Assembly (NCBI RefSeq): GCF_002001165.1
Contig: NZ_MUNQ01000019.1
Span: forward strand, 1 to 64,000
Length of the DNA stretch: 64,000 bases
From: Rhodanobacter sp. C05
Lineage (GTDB): Bacteria; Pseudomonadota; Gammaproteobacteria; Xanthomonadales; Rhodanobacteraceae
Direction: 5' to 3'
Position 1 is the stretch's first letter. Every line of letters starts with the position of its first letter. A program made the translations under genes and the position numbers. Positions 58,542 to 64,000 of this stretch are shown here, in pieces. The notes below the pieces were generated by a model. That model did not search any database. It was given only the letters and a program-made list of their open reading frames with translations, and had not been told where the DNA came from.

Positions 58542-59819
58542 TCAAGCCACCATGCCAGTCAGCCATCGGTCGAACTGTTTGACCTGCTCGACCTTGCTGT
58601 AAACACCAATTTTCCGCCGCACGATTGTATGTCGCGACGCTGTGAACACATTGTTGAGCAGTTCTTGTGCCTTCGCATCTTCGGTTTTCAGCACGGTCTC
58701 GCCGGCGCCTGTCTCGGAAAGAATATGGGATGCCTCATTCACGACGCCGGAGAAGCAGATTACTTCTGAACCAGCTGCGAGATACTCGAACAATTTACCT
58801 GTCGCGCAACCTGTGCCATCACCGGTGATCAGCAGCAATATTTCGCAATGCTTCATCAGTCGCAACGCAACCGGACGCGCCACCGAGTCGACCGTGCTAT
58901 ACGTGCATTCCAGTCGACTGATAATATCGTGTTCTGGCGCTGTCAATTCTCCGACAAAAAGTGCGTGAGCGTACTGCCGTGCACCCGCACTTGCGTTCAT
59001 CGAACGCACGAAGCACTCCAGACTTCCAATACGGGTCTGGTCACTCGCGCTAATGCGGCCGAAATGGCCGATCAAATGCTTATCTGGCGGAACTTTTTGC
59101 GCCACGAGATTAGTGGCGGCAACACTGTTTGCATCTTCTTGCACGATAAAATCAGCTGGATCGTAGCCATTCGGCATCAAACCGACTTTCTTGCCTGCGT
59201 AGCGTCGCTCGAAATCATCCACCAGCGCCCTGCTCACGGATGTGACCAATATGGATTCACTGACCACTCTTTCCTCGACGAGGGCCTTCATCAATGACCT
59301 GAACCTACCCTGTTTGCCGAGTGCTTCGAACGTCAGCCCATCTCTGAAATCCTGCTGACAAGGGATCTGATGCCTGACGGAAAGACAACGCGCGGCAACC
59401 AGCGCATCGATCGGTGAGTAAGTACCGATGGCAATGCATGGCTCACCATTCTTCAGCCGCTCGCGACACAATGTGTCTGCCGCAACCAACGCATGTATCA
59501 ACCATGCCCTATTACTACGTCCGAACAACCGGTTGACGAGGAACGGGGCAAAAGAAAAGAACGCCGATAACAAAGCCAGAAGCGAGCCCAATGCCGAAGA
59601 TTCATTGCCGACGCAATGTCCTGGAAAGTTCATCACAGTGATATCAGCATCACTGTGAAATGTATGGGCACTAGCTTCCTCTTTAGGTTCGCGAGAAAAA
59701 ATGAAGACCCGATATTTCTGAAAATCCAGATATTTCACCAGCCCCTTGAACCGCTGCGAAGCAATGTTGTTGGACGAGTGATGGGTCGCGAAGATGAACA
59801 AATTAATCTTTCTCACCAT
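58542..59819 (-). CDS. glycosyltransferase (GT4-like)
   Basis: A 425-residue probable GT-B glycosyltransferase. The N-terminal THHSSNNIASQRFKGLVKYL and the C-terminal LLLITGDGTGCATGKLFEYLAAGSEVICFSG (Glu of KLFEYLA at the donor site) are the clearest pieces. Base composition is lower in GC than the core genes. Role in repeat-unit assembly is inferred from the locus. Confidence 0.75.
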   Translation of the reverse strand: MVRKINLFIFATHHSSNNIASQRFKGLVKYLDFQKYRVFIFSREPKEEASAHTFHSDADITVMNFPGHCVGNESSALGSLLALLSAFFSFAPFLVNRLFGRSNRAWLIHALVAADTLCRERLKNGEPCIAIGTYSPIDALVAARCLSVRHQIPCQQDFRDGLTFEALGKQGRFRSLMKALVEERVVSESILVTSVSRALVDDFERRYAGKKVGLMPNGYDPADFIVQEDANSVAATNLVAQKVPPDKHLIGHFGRISASDQTRIGSLECFVRSMNASAGARQYAHALFVGELTAPEHDIISRLECTYSTVDSVARPVALRLMKHCEILLLITGDGTGCATGKLFEYLAAGSEVICFSGVVNEASHILSETGAGETVLKTEDAKAQELLNNVFTASRHTIVRRKIGVYSKVEQVKQFDRWLTGMVA

Positions 59820-59886
59820 GGGCTCTCAACTTGTTTGTCCTGGATACGGTCACTGAAATTGCCGTATAGCATGTCTACAATGGCAC

Positions 59887-60948
59887 TCACAGCGCTTTTA
59901 CGACGAGCTCGGCGGCGCGCCCCTGACCGTAAGGCTGTACGGTTGTAGAGATATGGCCTGATAGCATTCGCTCGTAAGCCGCTTCCAGCGCCGCTGCAGA
60001 AGCACCAACGATGCAATTCGCTCCTATCTCCACTAGTTCAACCCACTCTGTTTCATCGCGAAGTGTGATGCAGGGTTTGCCGTGAAAATAAGCTTCCTTC
60101 TGTACACCGCCGGAATCAGTGAGTACCAGTCTGCAGTGTGCTTCCAGCCAGACCATTTCCAGATAGCCCACTGGCTCGATTACGCGAACGTTGGCAGGAA
60201 ACTCGATCCCGGAACTAGTCATCCGCGCGCGCGTTCGCGGATGTAGTGGCAGGATTACCGCTGTGGGCAGCGCAGCAAGACCGCTAAGAATGTTCGTCAG
60301 TCTCGTGACATCGTCAGTGTTTTCGGCGCGATGAATGGTACAGAGCACGAACTCATTTTCGACGAGGTTATCTAGCACCGGCACAGTAGGTCTTCGGGCT
60401 TTTTTAAGATAATAAAGCGCGGCGTCGTACATCACGTCGCCGACCACCTGTACTTTCGGTCCGCTGATTCCTTCGTTATGTAGATTGCAACGCGCTCGCT
60501 CACTGGGCACCAGCAATAGACTGGCGACATGATCAGTCAGGAGTCGGTTGATTTCTTCAGGCATGCGTCGATTATAAGAGCGTAGTCCGGCTTCAACATG
60601 CGCAACAGGGACATGCAGCTTGCACGCCGCAAGCGCACCTGCAAGCGTGCTATCAGTATCACCGTAAACCAACATCCAGTCAGGTTGTTCAGTCAGCAAT
60701 AGCGCTTCGATCTTCTCAATCATGCGCCCAGTATTCTGACCATGCGTGCCACCGCCAATCCCTAGATGATGTTTTGGTCGCGGAATGTCCAGTTCATCAA
60801 AAAACACATCCGACATGTTGGCGTCATAATGTTGTCCCGTGTGCACTATCAATTCCTGAACATCAGAGCGTTGATTGGCAAATGCACGCGATACAACGGC
60901 AGCCTTAATAAATTGAGGCCTTGCACCGACTATGGTGATAATTTTCAC
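59887..60948 (-). CDS. wecB: non-hydrolysing UDP-N-acetylglucosamine 2-epimerase family (WecB/WbpI)
   Basis: A 353-residue epimerase: GARPQFIKAAVVSRAF, YGDTDSTLAGALAACKL, HVEAGLRSYNRRMPEEINR, SGGVQKEAYFHGKP and LRDETEWVE. WecB makes UDP-ManNAc from UDP-GlcNAc; the TEWVE ending of the last motif also occurs in WbpI-type enzymes acting on diacetamido-uronates, so the substrate is not fixed. The start is GTG 60948 (VKIITIVGARPQF); a TTG at 60972 is less likely. Confidence 0.85.
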   Translation of the reverse strand: MKIITIVGARPQFIKAAVVSRAFANQRSDVQELIVHTGQHYDANMSDVFFDELDIPRPKHHLGIGGGTHGQNTGRMIEKIEALLLTEQPDWMLVYGDTDSTLAGALAACKLHVPVAHVEAGLRSYNRRMPEEINRLLTDHVASLLLVPSERARCNLHNEGISGPKVQVVGDVMYDAALYYLKKARRPTVPVLDNLVENEFVLCTIHRAENTDDVTRLTNILSGLAALPTAVILPLHPRTRARMTSSGIEFPANVRVIEPVGYLEMVWLEAHCRLVLTDSGGVQKEAYFHGKPCITLRDETEWVELVEIGANCIVGASAAALEAAYERMLSGHISTTVQPYGQGRAAELVVKAL

Positions 60949-61079
60949 GTTGCTACCCAATAAATTTTGCAAGCACGGTTAAAATCACTAAATACCATCG
61001 ATAGGCTTATTTCATAATCGACCTCAAGTAAGTGAAAGGAGAGAGCGTAAACAACGTATTTTCGACCCGTCTCACCATA

Positions 61080-62534
61080 CTATCGATATTCATTTGCACG
61101 ACTAAAAATCTTTCGTCGCACTTCAAGAAAAATGTGCGCACATGCATGCATAGCCAACCGCATAGATGATCGAAACCAGACAAAAACTATCGATCCAATA
61201 CCCACCCAGATACTCGTGAATAATAATCTATTATTCTCGCCGAACAGGACAAAACAGATCGCAGCGCTTGTGACCAACGCCATCGTGCTGTACAGCCGAG
61301 TTCGCGGCACAGCGTGCCAGACGTGGCAAGAAAATTCTGTTTTTACGATAAGGAAAACCATAAAGGAAACAGCCGTTGAAATCACTGCTCCGCTCGCACC
61401 AAATCTCGGCACAAGTAAATAATTTCCCAGAAAATTTACGGCTGCTGAAATAAATGATGCCAGCATGGAATATATGCTTTTTCGGGCCAATGCAATGCCA
61501 ATCGCCGTGCATTCGGACAGCGCATAAAGCAATGGCGGTGCCAGACTGGCTACCACCAAATATTGAACTCGGTCATAGGCATGCGGAAGTAAATAAGATA
61601 TCACCCACGAGAACAATCCGGTAATTACAAAGATCGAAAGAATGGCCGCCAACAGATGCGTAGTTACATTCTCGATTTTCTGTCTGGCAGCACCCGCAGC
61701 CGCCCACCGATAGACGGTCGGTGCCCAGATCGTGGTGAAAATTCCCGAGACAATGCCCGCCGCCGCGGCGACGCTGGCCGAGACCGAAAAAATGCCGAGC
61801 TCTGTCAGAGTGGACATATCGCGCAGAAACAACCGATCCATTGCCATGAATGCCCATGAGGCAAGACCGCCAAAAATCAGTGGAAAGCCAAAGTTCAGCA
61901 AACGGCCTGCCTGCGCCCTGTCGATTGATGAGGAAAGGGCCGGAATCCACGCATGCCTTGTGTTCCAACCATATATCAGTGTCACTGCTGCAGCTGCAGC
62001 TGCATTGGCAAGCAGCAATTTGGAGAAATTGTATTTCGCACCGAATAGCGCATACGCTGCAACAATGGCCAAAAAGAGTGCCTTGGGCAGAATCTGGCTT
62101 ATGGAAAATGCGAAGCCTTTTTCTTCCATGCGCAAAATAATCGAAAAAAACTTGGAAACAAAGGTTGCCACAATCGTGAATGCAGCTACTGCGCTGAACA
62201 TTGGTTCGTTCAGAACAAATAGCCATCTGGAAAGCAGGGCTGGATCAAAGCTCAACAGAGCCACCATGAGCATCAGCAACGCAAGCAACCCAGGCGCCAC
62301 CGCTGCTTTCAATAGAGCAGACTTGTCACTGACTTCGTGATATTCGCGTGCATAGCCTTGATCAAGACCAAATGTGAAAAGTATGACCGCAAAATTTGTT
62401 GCCACCTGAAGCATGGATATGCGACCGATATCTTCAGCGGTAAAGAACCACGCAAGCATCGGAAGAGTCACAAAACCGATCAGGGCTGAACCCAGGGGAC
62501 CGAGCGCAAAGCCCGCAACTTTCATCTTGCTCAT
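61080..62534 (-). CDS. polysaccharide flippase (Wzx-like)
   Basis: A 484-residue membrane protein with about 12-14 helices of the MATE/PST fold. The N-terminal GFALGPLGSALIGFVTLPMLAWFF and the paired LNFGFPLIFGGLASW / NFLGNYLLVPRFGASGAVIS stretches are typical of O-antigen flippases. It should turn undecaprenyl-linked repeat units to the periplasm for the Wzy-like polymerase. Clearly AT-rich. A 107-bp gap precedes wecB; a short basic tail (RRKIFSRANEYR) ends the protein. Confidence 0.83.
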   Translation of the reverse strand: MSKMKVAGFALGPLGSALIGFVTLPMLAWFFTAEDIGRISMLQVATNFAVILFTFGLDQGYAREYHEVSDKSALLKAAVAPGLLALLMLMVALLSFDPALLSRWLFVLNEPMFSAVAAFTIVATFVSKFFSIILRMEEKGFAFSISQILPKALFLAIVAAYALFGAKYNFSKLLLANAAAAAAVTLIYGWNTRHAWIPALSSSIDRAQAGRLLNFGFPLIFGGLASWAFMAMDRLFLRDMSTLTELGIFSVSASVAAAAGIVSGIFTTIWAPTVYRWAAAGAARQKIENVTTHLLAAILSIFVITGLFSWVISYLLPHAYDRVQYLVVASLAPPLLYALSECTAIGIALARKSIYSMLASFISAAVNFLGNYLLVPRFGASGAVISTAVSFMVFLIVKTEFSCHVWHAVPRTRLYSTMALVTSAAICFVLFGENNRLLFTSIWVGIGSIVFVWFRSSMRLAMHACAHIFLEVRRKIFSRANEYR

Positions 62535-62544
62535 GCGGATAGCA

Positions 62545-63765
62545 TTAGTGAATTAGCCCAGGCACTTGATTTACTCCATCGGTAGATAGCTTATCCAGTA
62601 CTTCGGTGTACACCTTCTTGAGGCGCTCCACGATCGCATGCTCGCCAAATCTCGCTAGACATGATTGGCGAATCTCTTCGGGGTCGTATTCGCTGATCCT
62701 GTCTCGAATTGCAGACATTGACATGGCCAAACTGGCATCATCATTTACTGGAACAAGCATGCCGTCACGATCCCTCACAATGGAATCTGGGCCGCCGCAT
62801 CGGGTTGCTACTACCGGCTTGCCTAAGGCAAGCGCCTCGATCAGGACGACACCGAAAGTTTCGTAACTGCTGGGGTGAACCAAGACATCCGCACTGGATA
62901 TCTCACGCACCACATCTGCCCGGGTAAGTGAGCCGAGAAAATCCACCCGGTTGTACACCCCCAATGTTTCGGCCAAGCGTTCAAGACGAGACCGTTCTGG
63001 TCCGTCGCCGCCAATTTTCAAAACCACTTGGGGGTCAGACGAGAACGCCTTGGCAAAGGCAGTGATCAAATGGTGAATACCCTTGCCTTCAACAAGCATC
63101 GCGATACTTACAAACACAAAATGTTTGTCGATGAGGCTCTTCTCCACAATTACGTTCTGGAATATGCCGTCGACTATATTCGGCATCACCTCCCAGCTCG
63201 ACGGTTCTTCATCAAAATAATTGTCGAGAAAAGATGCAAACCGTTCGCTCACGGCAAATTTCCTGTGCGCCTCATTGAATACCTGCTTGGCGATCCTTGC
63301 CTGTGTCTTGCTTACCCTGCCACGGGAGAATGATGAGCTATGCTCGGTAATCACAAAGGGAACGGATTCATGCTGCGATAGCAACCTCGCAAGCTCGCCC
63401 GCGTAAAGTGCCGAATGCGCATGAATGATGTCCGGCTTGCCGAACTGGCTGACATAGTTTTTGTACAGCTCAAGCCCATGTCGTGACCATAGTCTCGATG
63501 CAGCACCATGCAAGAGCGGAAACCAGTTCACTCCGCGAGATCGAAGTGTCGGGATTGCTCCGTCAAATTCCAGCGTCCGGCAAGCTGCAGATGCAGCCGA
63601 ACGCCAATTCCGCAACGATTTCAGCTGCGGATAAATCACACCCACGACGCACCCGGATCGTTGCAGAGCCATTGCCTGCTCTCGGAAGAAGCTTCCGGTA
63701 ATATCTCCCGGCTTATCGGGATACCACGATGGAATGATCAAAACATGCACAATAAGCTGGTCCAT
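62545..63765 (-). CDS. glycosyltransferase family 4 protein
   Basis: A 406-residue GT-B glycosyltransferase. IIPSWYPDKPGDITGSFFREQ at the N-terminus and VSIAMLVEGKGIHHLITAF, KIGGDGPERSRLERLA and YETFGVVLIEALALGKPVVA (E-x7-E) in the donor domain are standard GT4 features. ATG 63765 is used; a TTG at 63783 and a GTG at 63750 are alternatives, none with a clear ribosome site. Ten nt before the flippase gene, so co-transcribed. Confidence 0.85.
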   Translation of the reverse strand: MDQLIVHVLIIPSWYPDKPGDITGSFFREQAMALQRSGCVVGVIYPQLKSLRNWRSAASAACRTLEFDGAIPTLRSRGVNWFPLLHGAASRLWSRHGLELYKNYVSQFGKPDIIHAHSALYAGELARLLSQHESVPFVITEHSSSFSRGRVSKTQARIAKQVFNEAHRKFAVSERFASFLDNYFDEEPSSWEVMPNIVDGIFQNVIVEKSLIDKHFVFVSIAMLVEGKGIHHLITAFAKAFSSDPQVVLKIGGDGPERSRLERLAETLGVYNRVDFLGSLTRADVVREISSADVLVHPSSYETFGVVLIEALALGKPVVATRCGGPDSIVRDRDGMLVPVNDDASLAMSMSAIRDRISEYDPEEIRQSCLARFGEHAIVERLKKVYTEVLDKLSTDGVNQVPGLIH

Positions 63766-63798
63766 CGGTATTGCTTGGAACAAAAACTTTCAAAAATG

Positions 63799-64000
63799 CT
63801 ATGCCGACGGCATTTTCCCATATATAAAAAAGTCTGCGAGCGATCCAGTCGCATTGTCTCCAGCGTACGGATAACGATTGGGTACGTGCTCAAGCATTTC
63901 CCATTCTCGCCGATTTTCAGCCACCCACTTGGTGAAATTGCGATGCCTGACATGAGATGTCTGCTTGTCACTCTTATCGGATGAATAAACAATCACATAG
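63799..64000 (-). CDS. C-terminal part of an unassigned protein (possible class I methyltransferase)
   Basis: The last 66 codons of a gene whose start lies beyond the right edge. The fragment reads YVIVYSSDKSDKQTSHVRHR, then NFTKWVAENRREWEML and ends FFIYGKMPSA. The pattern of HVRHRNFTKW with a following PNRYPY and an ADFFIYGK end is one I associate with SAM-dependent methyltransferases in capsule and O-antigen loci, but the evidence is thin. AT-rich like its neighbours and in the same orientation. Confidence 0.45.
   Translation of the reverse strand, partial: YVIVYSSDKSDKQTSHVRHRNFTKWVAENRREWEMLEHVPNRYPYAGDNATGSLADFFIYGKMPSA

Overview
The window is a GC-rich chromosome segment from a gammaproteobacterium, most likely in the Xanthomonadales (Rhodanobacteraceae-like: Rhodanobacter, Dyella or Frateuria type). 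This rests on gene order, on a division and cell-wall cluster with no murD between mraY and ftsW, on protein character, and on several families of palindromic intergenic repeats. The genus is inference; no 16S rRNA gene is present.

Layout. 1-4775: two ubiquinone hydroxylases on the minus strand, then on the plus strand a BtuM-type cobalamin transporter, a PduO-type cobalamin adenosyltransferase and a histone-deacetylase-fold amidohydrolase. 5079-11985: the classic lptD-surA-pdxA-rsmA-apaG-apaH run, closed by a 42-nt bidirectional terminator. 12043-16441: secA, an M23 peptidase and divergent dciA. 16669-33543 (minus): the division and cell-wall cluster, transcribed mraZ-rsmH-ftsL-ftsI-murE-murF-mraY-ftsW-murG-murC-ddl-ftsQ-ftsA-ftsZ-lpxC, mostly with overlapping stop/start codons, behind a promoter with four 10-bp-phased MraZ boxes. 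33859-37729: RNase P RNA, rsmI, a 270-bp element with 24-bp perfect terminal inverted repeats, lpoA and yraN. 37983-46869: an FAD oxidase, a uracil-DNA-glycosylase-like protein, a NupG-type transporter, dusB, a cobalamin riboswitch controlling metE, and metK. 47465-64000: a Wzx/Wzy-type polysaccharide locus, with wecA and an ElyC-like gene on the plus strand facing a long minus-strand operon that runs off the right edge and becomes visibly AT-richer towards it.

How the parts work together. One theme is envelope growth: peptidoglycan precursor synthesis, divisome, LPS export (lptD, lpxC), a PBP activator (lpoA), and a surface polysaccharide competing for the same undecaprenyl phosphate. A second is cobalamin and methionine economy: B12 import and adenosylation, a B12 riboswitch shutting down the B12-independent methionine synthase, and SAM synthetase next to it. 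In the polysaccharide locus a 4,6-dehydratase, an aminotransferase, a GNAT acetyltransferase and a small phosphoglycosyl transferase form a bacillosamine-like module that probably makes and loads the first sugar; glycosyltransferases, a Wzy polymerase and a Wzx flippase follow.

Most of the window is conserved core genome. The least described parts are the terminal-inverted-repeat element, the large palindromic repeats, the riboswitch with its ribosome-site hairpin, and the polysaccharide module. No CRISPR array, integrase, transposase gene, tRNA or obvious defence system was seen.
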